Assembly (NCBI RefSeq): GCF_002159915.1
Contig: NZ_NFJP01000020.1
Coordinates: 1-64,000 of the forward strand
Source of the DNA: Gordonibacter sp. An230
GTDB taxonomy: Bacteria; Actinomycetota; Coriobacteriia; Coriobacteriales; Eggerthellaceae
Length of the DNA: 64,000 nucleotides
Direction: 5' to 3'
Positions within the stretch are counted from its first letter, which is position 1. Each line of letters opens with the position of its first letter. Made by a program: the position numbers and the translations under genes. Shown here in pieces: positions 22,352-30,885 of this stretch. Under the pieces are notes generated by a model. That model saw only the letters and a list, made by a program, of their open reading frames with translations, was not told where the DNA came from and searched no databases.

Positions 22352-24940
22352 ATGGCGTTCAAGGGACTTCGGTTCGCGGGCCTCGAATGGAAGAACATCA
22401 CGGCGTCGAAGGTGATGTGGGTGGTCATCGCGGCCATCGCCATCATGCCGCTTCTGTACGGCGCGCTGTATCTGGCGGCGTTCCAAGACCCGTACGCACG
22501 GCTTGACGAGGTGCCCGTGGCCGTGGTGAACGAGGACGCGGGCGCGACGGTGGCCGCCGAGAACCGCAACCTCGGCGACGACGTGGTGGACGAGCTGCGC
22601 GGCACCGACGACGGCTTGCAGTGGCACTTCGTGTCGGCTGACGAGGCGCAGCGGGGCCTTGAGGACGGCACGTACTTCATGACCTGCACCATCCCGTCGG
22701 ACTTCTCCGCGAGCGTGGCATCGGCGGATAGCGACGCGCCTCGCAGGGCGCAGCTCAAGATCGAGTACAACCAAAGCGAGAACATGCTGGCCTCCCAGAT
22801 CGGCGAGACGGTGTGGAAGGAGGTGCGCCAGCGCGTGAGCGACACGGTGGCCGAGGAGTACTGGCAGACGGTGCTCTCCCGCGTGGCCGATTCGGGCAAG
22901 GACATCCAGACGGCCGCCGACGGCGCGGGCGATTTGGAGGACGGCCTTATGACGGCGAAGGACGGCAGCGCCGCCATCACGTCGAACCTCGGCACGCTCA
23001 AGGACGGCGCGCTTTCGCTCGACGCCGGCCTGGGCAGCCTCGCCTCTGGCGCGTCGTCCCTCGACAACGGCCTGGGCACGCTCGTCGGCGGCGCCTTCTC
23101 GCTGAAAGGCGGCACGCAGTCGCTGGTGACGGGCGCGGGCCAGCTCAGCGATGGAGCGAGCGAGGTCGCGGACGGCGCCGGCAGCGTGTCGAGCGGGGCG
23201 TCGGCGCTTCGCTTCGACGGCACCAGCAAGGTGGCTGCCGGTGCCGGCCAGCTGGCGGAGGCGGCCAGCGCGCTGCCCGACGAAGCGCAGGTGAAAGCAG
23301 TTGAAGCGGGATCGGCCCAGATCTCCGGAGGTATTGAGCGGCTGCAGGGCGCGGCTGGCGAGCTCGCCGACGGCGTGGAGCGGCTCAAGGGCGGATTGGA
23401 TGCGGCTTCCGGCGGCGCGGGCGCCCTCGAAGCGGGCGCGCGCGACGTTCAGGCGGGGGCGGCCTCCCTGAAGGCGGGAATCGGCGCATCGGGGCAGACG
23501 GCGGCCGACCAGACGTTGTACGGTTTATTGAACGATGCGCAGGCGGCTCTTGCGAGCGGCGACGCAAAGACGGCCATGGGGCTCGTCAGCGCTGCCCAGG
23601 AAGCTGCGGGGAGCTTATCGGCCGGGGCTGCGCAGCTCGAGGCGGGCGGCGGGAACCTGATGTCCGGCGCGCAGCAGCTGCGGGCGGGCATCGGCGCTGC
23701 GGATGATGCGTCGGCCGACACGCTTTACGGCGGCGCGAATCTTCTCGCCAACGGCATCGGCGCTTCGAGCGACGCGTCGGCAGACACGCTCTACGGCGGC
23801 CTCAACAGCCTTTCAGCCGGTTACGAAAGCCTGTCTTCACAGCTGCTTCCGCTCGTTCGGCAATCGCCTGCGCTGCGTGTCGCCGTGCAGCAGCTCGACG
23901 CAGGCGCCAGCGAGGTGGATGCGCGCATGTCCACGCTCGCTGCCGGCGCCTCCCAGGTGGCGTCCGGCGCAACCCAGGTGGCCGATGGCGCGTCTTCGGC
24001 GGTGTCGGGAGCGGCTCAGCTCGATGATGGGGCAGGCCAGCTCGTCGATGGCGCGCGGTCGGCCGAAGACGGCGCGAGCCAGCTGAGCGCCGGCGCTCAG
24101 AGCGCCAAGGACGGATCCGCGCAGATTGCCGATGGCGCGAGCCGTCTTCAAGATGGCAGCGCCGATCTCGGCGAAGGCCTCGATAGCGCAGTGGAGGGCG
24201 CCGGCCAGCTGGCCGGGGCGCTCGAGGACGGCGCGAAGACCGCCGCCGATCAGACGACGAACATCGACGGCAAGTCCGCCATGATGAGCGACCCCGTCCA
24301 GCTGGTGAACGAGTACTACACGACGGTGAAGAACTACGGCACCGGCTTCGCCCCGTATTTCATGGCGCTGGGGCTTTGGGTGGGCGGCCTCGTTGCAGGG
24401 TTCGTGTTCAAGCCGCTCAACAGCCGCCTTGTCCTCGCCGGTGCGAACCCTGCGACGGCGGCGTTCGCGAACTACCTGCCGATGGCGGCGTTCGCCCTCA
24501 TCCAGGCGACGCTGCTCATGCTCGTGCTGCAGTTCGGCTTGCAGCTGCAGATCGACAACGTGCCTGCGTTCTACGCGATGGGCTACCTCGTGGCGCTCGT
24601 GTTCGCCGCCATCATGCAGTTCCTCATGGCGGCGTTCGGGTTCCCCGGCAGGTTCCTCGCGATCATCCTGCTCATGCTCCAGCTCACGGCGTGCGCCGGG
24701 ACGTTCCCCATCCAGACGACGCCGGAGTTCTTCCAGGCCGTCAACCCGTACATGCCCATGACCTATGTGGTGTCCGGCATGCGACAGATCATGACGGGGC
24801 TCGACTACGTGCAGGTGGGCCTCGACTGCGCGGTGCTGGCCGCCATCGGCGTGGCGTGCTTCGCGCTCACGTGCTTCGTGGCGTGGCGCAAGCGCACGGT
24901 GCGCATGGAGGACTTGCATCCGGTTCTGCAATTGGGGTAG
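22352..24940 (+). CDS. YhgE/Pip-family membrane protein
   Basis: An 862-residue protein of the YhgE/Pip (phage infection protein) family. It has an N-terminal helix (about 20-42), then the conserved VPVAVVNEDAGA motif. A very long extracytoplasmic coiled region (about 180-640) is built from short repeats of the type G-A-xx-L-xx-G-A with Asp/Gly (SGAxQLxDGAxxLxxG). Five or six C-terminal ABC-2-like helices follow. Relatives act as drug exporters, phage receptors or ESX/type VII-linked EsaA-like proteins. The ATG follows AAGGAGG. It forms an operon with the preceding ATPase and probably the following TetR gene. Confidence 0.85.
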   Translation: MAFKGLRFAGLEWKNITASKVMWVVIAAIAIMPLLYGALYLAAFQDPYARLDEVPVAVVNEDAGATVAAENRNLGDDVVDELRGTDDGLQWHFVSADEAQRGLEDGTYFMTCTIPSDFSASVASADSDAPRRAQLKIEYNQSENMLASQIGETVWKEVRQRVSDTVAEEYWQTVLSRVADSGKDIQTAADGAGDLEDGLMTAKDGSAAITSNLGTLKDGALSLDAGLGSLASGASSLDNGLGTLVGGAFSLKGGTQSLVTGAGQLSDGASEVADGAGSVSSGASALRFDGTSKVAAGAGQLAEAASALPDEAQVKAVEAGSAQISGGIERLQGAAGELADGVERLKGGLDAASGGAGALEAGARDVQAGAASLKAGIGASGQTAADQTLYGLLNDAQAALASGDAKTAMGLVSAAQEAAGSLSAGAAQLEAGGGNLMSGAQQLRAGIGAADDASADTLYGGANLLANGIGASSDASADTLYGGLNSLSAGYESLSSQLLPLVRQSPALRVAVQQLDAGASEVDARMSTLAAGASQVASGATQVADGASSAVSGAAQLDDGAGQLVDGARSAEDGASQLSAGAQSAKDGSAQIADGASRLQDGSADLGEGLDSAVEGAGQLAGALEDGAKTAADQTTNIDGKSAMMSDPVQLVNEYYTTVKNYGTGFAPYFMALGLWVGGLVAGFVFKPLNSRLVLAGANPATAAFANYLPMAAFALIQATLLMLVLQFGLQLQIDNVPAFYAMGYLVALVFAAIMQFLMAAFGFPGRFLAIILLMLQLTACAGTFPIQTTPEFFQAVNPYMPMTYVVSGMRQIMTGLDYVQVGLDCAVLAAIGVACFALTCFVAWRKRTVRMEDLHPVLQLG

Positions 24941-24977
24941 TCTCCGACCTGCTACACTGAGTATCGATGGACGAACG

Positions 24978-24998
24978 GCCCGGCGGCGGACGCCGGGC
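24978..24998 (+). other. hairpin between the YhgE and tetR genes
   Basis: A perfect 8-bp stem, GCCCGGCG with CGCCGGGC, around a 5-base loop lies 18 bases before the tetR start. It could attenuate read-through or control tetR translation. A TACACT box at 24953 may give tetR its own promoter. Confidence 0.45.
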
Positions 24999-25016
24999 TG
25001 CGGGGGTGATGCGGCG

Positions 25017-25709
25017 ATGGGAACGAAGCGCACCGAGAAAGCGTGCGCGACGCGCAGGCAGCTGCTCGACGCCGCCTTGGCGGTGATCGGCGAGAAGGGC
25101 TATTCGGCGGCCACGGTGGACGAGATCGTGGAGGCGGCCGGCGTGTCGAAGGGCGTGGCGTACTACCACTTCAAGAGCAAGGCCGCCATGGCCGAGAGCA
25201 TCTTGGAGGACGGCATCGGGCGCATCGTGTCCGGCTTCGAGCGCATCGCGGCCGAGGCGCCCACCGCCGCAGACGCGCTCACGGGCATGATCGAGCTGTT
25301 CGCGTCGACCATCTTCGAGAACAAGGCGTTCGGGAGGTTCTTCGTGTCGGAGCTGTGGCGCGAGGGGCGCGTGTGGTCGGAGGCGATGCGCGGCTACGAG
25401 CGTCGGTTGCTCGACGTGCTCGAGGGGCAGATAGCGCGCGGGCAGCGCGAGGGTTTCGCGCGTCCCGAGATCGATCCGGCCTTCGAGGCTGTTGCGCTGG
25501 TTGGCATGGTGCTGACAGGGGCCCTGTACCATCTTGGCGACGAAGGGCCGTTGACGCGCGAGCCGCTCGGGCAGCGCGAGGGGGCGTCTGGCGAGGCCGG
25601 GCCGGGCGGCATGCAGCGAGGGCGGGCGCCGGGTGGCAAGGAGGAGTTCATCGAGCGCATCGTCGATTTCGTGCGCCACGCCAACGCGCGTCCGGGCACG
25701 CTCGGGTAA
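25017..25709 (+). CDS. TetR-family transcriptional regulator
   Basis: A 230-residue regulator. The N-terminal helix-turn-helix is clear (AALAVIGEKGYSAATVDEIVEAAGVSKGVAYYHFKSKAAM, about 17-56), and a ligand-binding C-terminal domain follows, with a Gly/Arg-rich insertion near residue 195. Located after the YhgE-type exporter, it probably represses that operon through the palindrome at 21430. The inducer is unknown. Confidence 0.9.
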   Translation: MGTKRTEKACATRRQLLDAALAVIGEKGYSAATVDEIVEAAGVSKGVAYYHFKSKAAMAESILEDGIGRIVSGFERIAAEAPTAADALTGMIELFASTIFENKAFGRFFVSELWREGRVWSEAMRGYERRLLDVLEGQIARGQREGFARPEIDPAFEAVALVGMVLTGALYHLGDEGPLTREPLGQREGASGEAGPGGMQRGRAPGGKEEFIERIVDFVRHANARPGTLG

Positions 25710-26475
25710 GGCCCCTGCGCTCGTTGTCCTCGGGAGAAGGTGGATGCGGGCGCTGCTCTTGAAAAAGAAGAGGAGGGGCCGCCGTCCGTCTGCGGTCGGG
25801 TGGGGAAGGCGTTTTGACGCGCCGGCTGATGGCGTTTGGGAAGAGCGGGTGACGCTTCGCGCGCTGCGGAAGGCGCGCGAGGGCACCCGCGCCGTTTCGC
25901 GCTCCTCAGCTGGCTTCGCGCTGTTGGAAGCGTCGTAAAACGGTGCGCGGCTCGCCCGCGCAGAGGCGCGCGACGGTGCGCGCAGGGAGATCGCCCGGCC
26001 GCAGCTTTGCACGGAGGCATCCTGCGCGACATGCGCGTTTTCGGCGTCTTCGCTGCCGAACTGGGATGGCGTGCCCTGGCTGAAGGTTTGCGCGGATGGC
26101 GACCTGGGTTCGCCGAACGGCGCAGCCCGCCTCGGTCCGGAACTCCGTCCGTGCCGATTCCGATGAGGCGGTGGAGTGGGGATCTTTTGGCACGGATCGC
26201 GTTTCGTGCATAGGTTTTCGCCCGTTCGGGCGTGGGGTTTTGAGCGTTTGTCGAGAAATCGCCTGGTCGAGTCTTCCAGACGTGAGTCAAAACGCTCTCG
26301 ATCTATGCATGAGATGCGATCTGCGCCGCTTAGGGCGAACCCGAGCGTCGGTCTTGCCTGCGGCGCTCCTTTTCAGATGGGCGGAGGGTCTTTCGCCTCG
26401 CAGTGCGGAAGGGGCGCTAGACGGAGGCGATGCGCTGTTGCGGCGCAGGAAGGGGAAGATGCGAATGCGGCCTCG
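25710..26475. other. 770-base gene-free spacer with a structured repeat element
   Basis: No gene is supported between tetR and the convergent luxR gene. The main feature is the palindromic element at 26189-26327. The rest is unremarkable GC-rich sequence. Confidence 0.65.
26189..26327. repeat. 139-bp palindromic element, copy 1
   Basis: Outer arms at 26189-26213 and 26303-26327 are inverted repeats matching at 20 of 25 positions, and all five differences are transitions. Just inside the left arm lies GGTTTTCG and an inner hairpin (CGCCC, loop GTTC, GGGCG; 26219-26232). A relative at 38929-39078 has the same outer arm pattern, the same GTGCAT(A/G)GGTTTTCG and a differently paired inner hairpin. 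Confidence 0.65.
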
Positions 26476-27891
26476 CTAGCGCCTATCGGCCACGCCGATG
26501 ATGTCGCGCAGCTGCTTGCGACTGTTGATGCCCATCTTCTCGTAGATGTGCCGCGTGTGCGCCTTGAACGTCCCTTCGGCGATGAACAGCTCGCGCTCGA
26601 TGGCGGGCCCGGTCTTGCCACGGGCGATGAGCCGCAGGATCTCATCCTCGCGCGGGCTGAGCCGATAGCGCTTCGCGATCTCGTCGCAACGCGCTTCCAG
26701 CCGCTCCTCCTCGGCGCTGCGCTCGATGAGGCCGCCCGATTCCAGCAGCGACACGCCCCATTTCGAGGTGAGCTCGCGTTCCGAGTACAGGATGAAGGTG
26801 GCAACCAGCACGAGAGCCGCCACGAGGCCGGTGACGGCGGTTTCGTGGACGCCGTTCGGAAGCAGCTGCGCAAGCGCGTTCGCCGCATCGTTTCCCCAGA
26901 TGATGAACAGCTGCTCAACGCTCTTGACGCTCGCGAGCGCGACGATGGCGATGCCGAGCCGCTTCGAGATGTCGTAGAGCAGAAGCGACACGAGCACGGT
27001 CATGAGCGAGTAGCTCATGGAGATGAAGTAGCTGGACACGCTCGCGCCGAACAGCGATTCGGCGGGGATCAGCAGAAACCCGCACACCATGAGCAAAAGC
27101 GGCGAGCGGTACAGCGCGCCGATGCCCACGCGTTGGGACAGCAGCAGCACGAACGCGAACAGGGCCGCCATGGTGAGGGCGGTGGACACCGAGGAGTGCA
27201 TGCCCGCGCCCGCGGCCAGCTGCTGCTGGCGCAGGCCGTACGCGAACGAGTAGACCGCGAACAGGGCGAACAGCTTCCATGGATACGAGAAGCGCGGGTA
27301 CGTGGGCTTCTGCCGCTCGGATGCGGGCAGCGCGCGGTTCGCGTACGCCACGCTGGCGACGGCCGCGACGGGCAGCACGATTAGCGCGATGCCGCCGCGC
27401 AGCTCGTCGAGCCCCTCGCAGAAGAACACGATGACAACGGCCATGAACGTGGAGGCTGCGGTGTACAGCACGATGCGGATGAGGCTGAGCGCGCCGATGG
27501 TCTCGGCCCAGAGGAGCAAAAACACGCTGAACCCGACGCCGCCAGCCACCCCGCCTGCGACGAGCAGCGCGTTCGCGCCTACGGGGGCGACCTGCGCGAC
27601 CACGAGGCAGATCGACGCGCCCAGCATGCCCAGCAGCGCCGCGGGCTTCGTCCAGCTTCTGCCGCAGAACGGCACCACGCGGCGGGCCGCGAGCGCGATC
27701 GCGAGTGCGAGCAGGCAGTACGCGTAGTCGAACACCACGTGCGGGTCGAAGGGCGCCGCGACGGCCTGGATGGGCGCGGCGAACGTCAGCGTCATCCACG
27801 CCCGCGCGCATCCGAGCGCGAAGAGGTAGGGGGCGATGGTGTCGAGATAGGCCAGCTTCGAAGGCCCGTCGGATCGCTTGAGGGTTTCCAT
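26476..27891 (-). CDS. LuxR-family regulator with a 12-helix membrane sensor domain
   Basis: A 471-residue protein. Residues about 15-395 contain roughly twelve hydrophobic segments in an MFS-like arrangement. The C-terminal 65 residues are a LuxR/FixJ helix-turn-helix (YRLSPREDEILRLIARGKTGPAIERELFIAEGTFKAHTRHIYEKMGI). This architecture is common in Eggerthellaceae, where such genes sit beside exported reductases; here the flavoprotein gene is directly upstream on the same strand. The ATG at 27891 is exactly seven bases after a TATAAT box, so the mRNA is probably leaderless. It likely senses a substrate at the membrane and controls the flavoprotein. Confidence 0.9.
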   Translation of the reverse strand: METLKRSDGPSKLAYLDTIAPYLFALGCARAWMTLTFAAPIQAVAAPFDPHVVFDYAYCLLALAIALAARRVVPFCGRSWTKPAALLGMLGASICLVVAQVAPVGANALLVAGGVAGGVGFSVFLLLWAETIGALSLIRIVLYTAASTFMAVVIVFFCEGLDELRGGIALIVLPVAAVASVAYANRALPASERQKPTYPRFSYPWKLFALFAVYSFAYGLRQQQLAAGAGMHSSVSTALTMAALFAFVLLLSQRVGIGALYRSPLLLMVCGFLLIPAESLFGASVSSYFISMSYSLMTVLVSLLLYDISKRLGIAIVALASVKSVEQLFIIWGNDAANALAQLLPNGVHETAVTGLVAALVLVATFILYSERELTSKWGVSLLESGGLIERSAEEERLEARCDEIAKRYRLSPREDEILRLIARGKTGPAIERELFIAEGTFKAHTRHIYEKMGINSRKQLRDIIGVADRR

Positions 27892-27897
27892 GCCGCC

Positions 27898-27906
27898 ATT
27901 ATAACA
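27898..27906 (-). promoter_or_regulatory. extended -10 promoter giving a leaderless luxR mRNA
   Basis: On the minus strand TGTTATAAT is a perfect extended -10 (TG-N-TATAAT). Six bases separate it from the luxR ATG, which places the usual start of transcription at the A of the start codon. No Shine-Dalgarno sequence precedes the gene, in agreement. No good -35 is visible, as expected for extended -10 promoters. Confidence 0.6.
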
Positions 27907-28008
27907 AGCGGATCCTCCGGGTGCGGGCACGCGTGCGCCTGCCCGGGCCGTTCTCTTTCTCAAGCTGGACGCGGTGGCGGGTTCGGGACGGCGTGCGGGC
28001 AGGGGAGG

Positions 28009-28044
28009 GCCGCCGCCTTGGAGGGAGGGGGTCAAGGCGGCGGC
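28009..28044 (-). terminator. strong hairpin between the flavoprotein and luxR genes
   Basis: A perfect 12-bp inverted repeat, GCCGCCGCCTTG with CAAGGCGGCGGC, encloses a 12-base loop 22 bases after the flavoprotein stop. No T-run follows. It should terminate the flavoprotein transcript and separate it from luxR. Confidence 0.65.
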
Positions 28045-28066
28045 GCGGGTGGGCGCGGGCTTCGGT

Positions 28067-29695
28067 TTACCGTTTTGCGACGTGCGCTCCCGCGACGTAG
28101 CCCGACGTGATGGCCCGTCCGATGGAGAGGCCCTCGATGTCCATGGGGTAGTCGACGCCGCCGAAGAACTGGCCGGATGCGTTGCCCACGGCGAACAGAC
28201 CGTCGATGGGCTGGAACTGCTCGTTCAGGCACTGATGGTCGGCGTTCACCACGAGGCCGCCAAGGATGGCGGGCAGCTTGTTCGAGCCGCGGGGGACGGC
28301 GTAGTAGGGACCGCCTTCGATGGGGACGAGGTACTTCGCCGCCTTGCCGAAGTCCTCGTCGCGGCCTGCGGCGCACAGCTCGTTGTACCGGGTGACGGAT
28401 TCGACGATGCGCTGCTTGTCCGGCTGCACCGCGGTCCAGCCGTTGTCCTGCGCATAGGCGATCATGGCGTCGGCCAGCTCCTCGAGGGTGTCCGCCTGGA
28501 TCCATTTCTCGGGGTCGACCTTGTTGTCGCCGTTGTACTGCGAGATGTCGTAGGGCGCTTCCGCCTTCCACTTTTCGAAGTGGTCCTCCCATGTGCTGGG
28601 CACGATGCTGAAGAACTTGGCGGCGGTGGAGTCCTGGAACCCGGTTTCGGCCAGATAGGGGCGTGCGAAGTTGTTCATGTAGCCCATGCGGCAGCAGCTT
28701 TCGTCCATGAAGCGGTCGCCGTGGACGTCGAGGAACAGAAACGGCATCTCGAGGCGCACGGCGGCGGGCTCGCCGTGGATCATCTTCGTATGCGTCGGAG
28801 GGGTCATGATCGCTCCCGCCCACATGCCGGCGCACAGCGCGCTTCCGTCGCGGAACGTGGTGAACAGCGAGAAGCCCTTCGTGTCCGGCGCGTAGTAGTC
28901 GAGCATGTCCTGGTTGCTGGAGTAGTCGCCGCAAGCGAGGATGACGCCTTTCGACGCTTTGAACAAAACGTGCTCGTCCTGGTCGTTTGCGCAGATGGCT
29001 CCTGTGACGCGACCGTCTTCCACCTGCAGCTGCACGCAGGGCGTGTTGTAGAAGAACTCGGCGCCGGCAGCGGCGAGGCGCTCGGCGATGACGAGCGCGG
29101 CTGCGTTGTGGTTGCCCTCCACGTGGAAGTACGTGTTCGCGCGGAGGTGGATGTCGTAGCCGTTGTACGACAGCGTCGCTTCGTGCGGCTTGGACTCCAC
29201 GCCGCCCTGGGCGGCCTCGTCGGCCCACCACGCGAGGGCTTCTTGGGAGTTGTGCGCCCACACGTTCACGAGGTCGCGGTTCGAGCGGTAGTCGCTCTTC
29301 CAGTTGATGAAGCTCACGCAGGCCTGCACGGCGGCTTCGTCGGTTTTGGTGAGGTCGATGGACGCCGCCATGTTGCCGGTGGTCTGCGCCGTATTGATGT
29401 TCTGGACGCATGCGACGTGCGCGCCGGCTTCGAGCGCCGTGTGGACGGCTGACAGGCCCGACTCGCCCGCGCCCACCACGACGACGTCGAACTCGTGCGT
29501 GGCGGCGAACTCGGTGACGGGCTCGGGCGCTTGCAGGAAGCTCGGGCCGGCTTGGGATTGCGCGGTTTTGGCTTTCGCAGGCGAGGATTGCTGCGGCGAG
29601 CATCCGCCGAGCGCGCCTGCTCCGAACGCTCCGAGTGCGGCCATGCCTCCAAGCTTGAGCGCGTCGCGCCGCGTGATGTTCGCGAGGTTCTCCAT
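28067..29695 (-). CDS. Tat-exported FAD-dependent oxidoreductase (fumarate-reductase-like flavoprotein)
   Basis: A 542-residue flavoprotein of the FAD_binding_2/fumarate reductase family, acting outside the cytoplasmic membrane. The N-terminus has a twin-arginine motif (NITRRDALKLGG) and a lipobox (GALGGC, Cys32), predicting a Tat-exported lipoprotein. The FAD dinucleotide site DVVVVGAGESGLSAVHTALEAGA begins near residue 69, and the closing GLFAVGNASGQFFGG is intact. It lacks a haem or FMN domain, so electrons must come from a separate partner. The family reduces fumarate, urocanate, cinnamates or other unsaturated substrates; the true acceptor here is unknown. The ATG follows GGAAGGGG. It is probably controlled by the adjacent LuxR-type sensor. 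Confidence 0.85.
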   Translation of the reverse strand: MENLANITRRDALKLGGMAALGAFGAGALGGCSPQQSSPAKAKTAQSQAGPSFLQAPEPVTEFAATHEFDVVVVGAGESGLSAVHTALEAGAHVACVQNINTAQTTGNMAASIDLTKTDEAAVQACVSFINWKSDYRSNRDLVNVWAHNSQEALAWWADEAAQGGVESKPHEATLSYNGYDIHLRANTYFHVEGNHNAAALVIAERLAAAGAEFFYNTPCVQLQVEDGRVTGAICANDQDEHVLFKASKGVILACGDYSSNQDMLDYYAPDTKGFSLFTTFRDGSALCAGMWAGAIMTPPTHTKMIHGEPAAVRLEMPFLFLDVHGDRFMDESCCRMGYMNNFARPYLAETGFQDSTAAKFFSIVPSTWEDHFEKWKAEAPYDISQYNGDNKVDPEKWIQADTLEELADAMIAYAQDNGWTAVQPDKQRIVESVTRYNELCAAGRDEDFGKAAKYLVPIEGGPYYAVPRGSNKLPAILGGLVVNADHQCLNEQFQPIDGLFAVGNASGQFFGGVDYPMDIEGLSIGRAITSGYVAGAHVAKR

Positions 29696-29815
29696 GGTTT
29701 CCCCTTCCGATCGGATGGCGTTTCCCTGGGCGAACCTGCGCTGCGCGGCCGCCCTTTCGATGGACGCCACTATGCCTGTGCACGCCGCAATGCGCATCGA
29801 CCGTGCGCCGAGAAA

Positions 29816-29846
29816 GGGTTTAAACCTGTAAACCTTCTTATAAACC
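29816..29846 (-). promoter_or_regulatory. three GGTTTA boxes upstream of the flavoprotein gene
   Basis: TAAACC occurs at 29821, 29829 and 29841 (GGTTTA on the coding strand), about 125-150 bases before the flavoprotein start. The first is part of the palindrome GGTTTAAACC. A TATAAG box (29836-29841, minus strand) lies among them. This is a plausible binding region for the LuxR-type regulator next door; the assignment is inference. Confidence 0.45.
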
Positions 29847-30804
29847 ATGCTTCCGACCTGCCCTTCCGCTGGGTCCATGCGCGGTTGTCGCCGTCGGAGA
29901 GGATGCGCTTGCGGGGGAGGGGGCGGGGCTTCGCGTCGTGAGCGGACCGATCCCGATTGCCCGGAGCGGGCGCCGAGGCCTTCTGCCCGCATGGCCCTCG
30001 ACCCTCGAGCTCGTCGAGCCTGCAGATGGCGAAAGCGTGACGAGGGAGGCGGGGGTGCCGCATGGCGACGGTGCGGTGCAGAGGGGCCGATTCGCAGCGC
30101 CGATCGCGCTTTGCGTGGAGGCGGCCGGTATTGCATCGAAGGCGGTTCGCGGAAAAGCGCGCTCGTTTCCGCTGGGCGATCGCGCCCGACGCGCGGTCTC
30201 GGCCTTGGATGGCGGGTCGGAAGGATTCCAAGCGACGCTCTGCGGTGCGGCATGCTGCAGGTCTCGGAAGCGGTGGATTCCGTTTGCCGGGTCCGCATCC
30301 TGCAGGAAACCTCGGCCCCTCGGCCGAATCGCTCGCAGGCGCCCTTTCCGCCTCCGGCATCACCGGCAGGCTTTGCCGCGGGGGGGGGGTCGTGCGCTTT
30401 GCGCAGGGCGATTCGGGTTCGGCGTGCGCAAGACGCGATCCGCTTTGCGCGAGGGGGTTCGGTGCGATTCGGGTTGCTTGGCGCTTCCTCGGAGGTGCGG
30501 TCGGGCCGTTTCGGAGCCCTCCTGTCGACGGCTGGTTTCCGTCGGGTCCGGCGGCGTCCCGGGTTTCCCGCGGATCCCTCTCGTTTGATGCGCGCGGCAT
30601 TTGCCGCGGAGCGCCTCCTTGGGAGGGCCGGTTGAAAGCGGCTTTCCTCGCAGTTGCGTCGGCTGCGGGACATTCCCGCGCCGCACGGTCCCCGAGCGCC
30701 CCTTCGCGCTCGCAGGCCTTGCTCGGAAAGCGGGCCGGAAGCTCTACCACCTTGGACCTGGCGCGTCTGCGCATTCGGACGAAAATGCGTTTATCGAGGG
30801 GATG

Positions 30805-30855
30805 GGCGCATGCGGCCCGCATGCGCCGGCTTGAGCGTGAGCGGTGCGCTACAAT
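30805..30855 (+). promoter_or_regulatory. glmS promoter with an adjacent 23-bp palindrome
   Basis: Two 11-base arms, 30805-30815 and 30817-30827 (GGCGCATGCGG and complement), form a perfect palindrome around one base. TACAAT follows at 30850-30855, 30 bases before the glmS start. TTGAGC at 30831 is too close (13 bases) to be a standard -35. The palindrome occupies the -35 region, so it looks like an operator. Confidence 0.5.
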
Positions 30856-30885
30856 AGGCGAACCTGAACGGCAAAGGAGCTTTCC

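Larger units (their letters stand above)
29696..30885. other. 1.2-kb gene-free spacer
   Basis: No frame here is convincing. The left end holds the flavoprotein promoter region and three TAAACC boxes (29821-29846); the right end holds the glmS control region (30805-30855). The middle (29900-30780) shows loose GC-rich near-repeats such as TTTGCGC with GCGATTCGGGTT at about 30398-30480 and a run of ten Gs at 30380. Confidence 0.6.

Noticed and set aside
29938-30588. 216-codon frame in the spacer before glmS
   Set aside because: No ribosome site, no recognisable domain, and Arg/Cys-rich composition like the other spacer frames.
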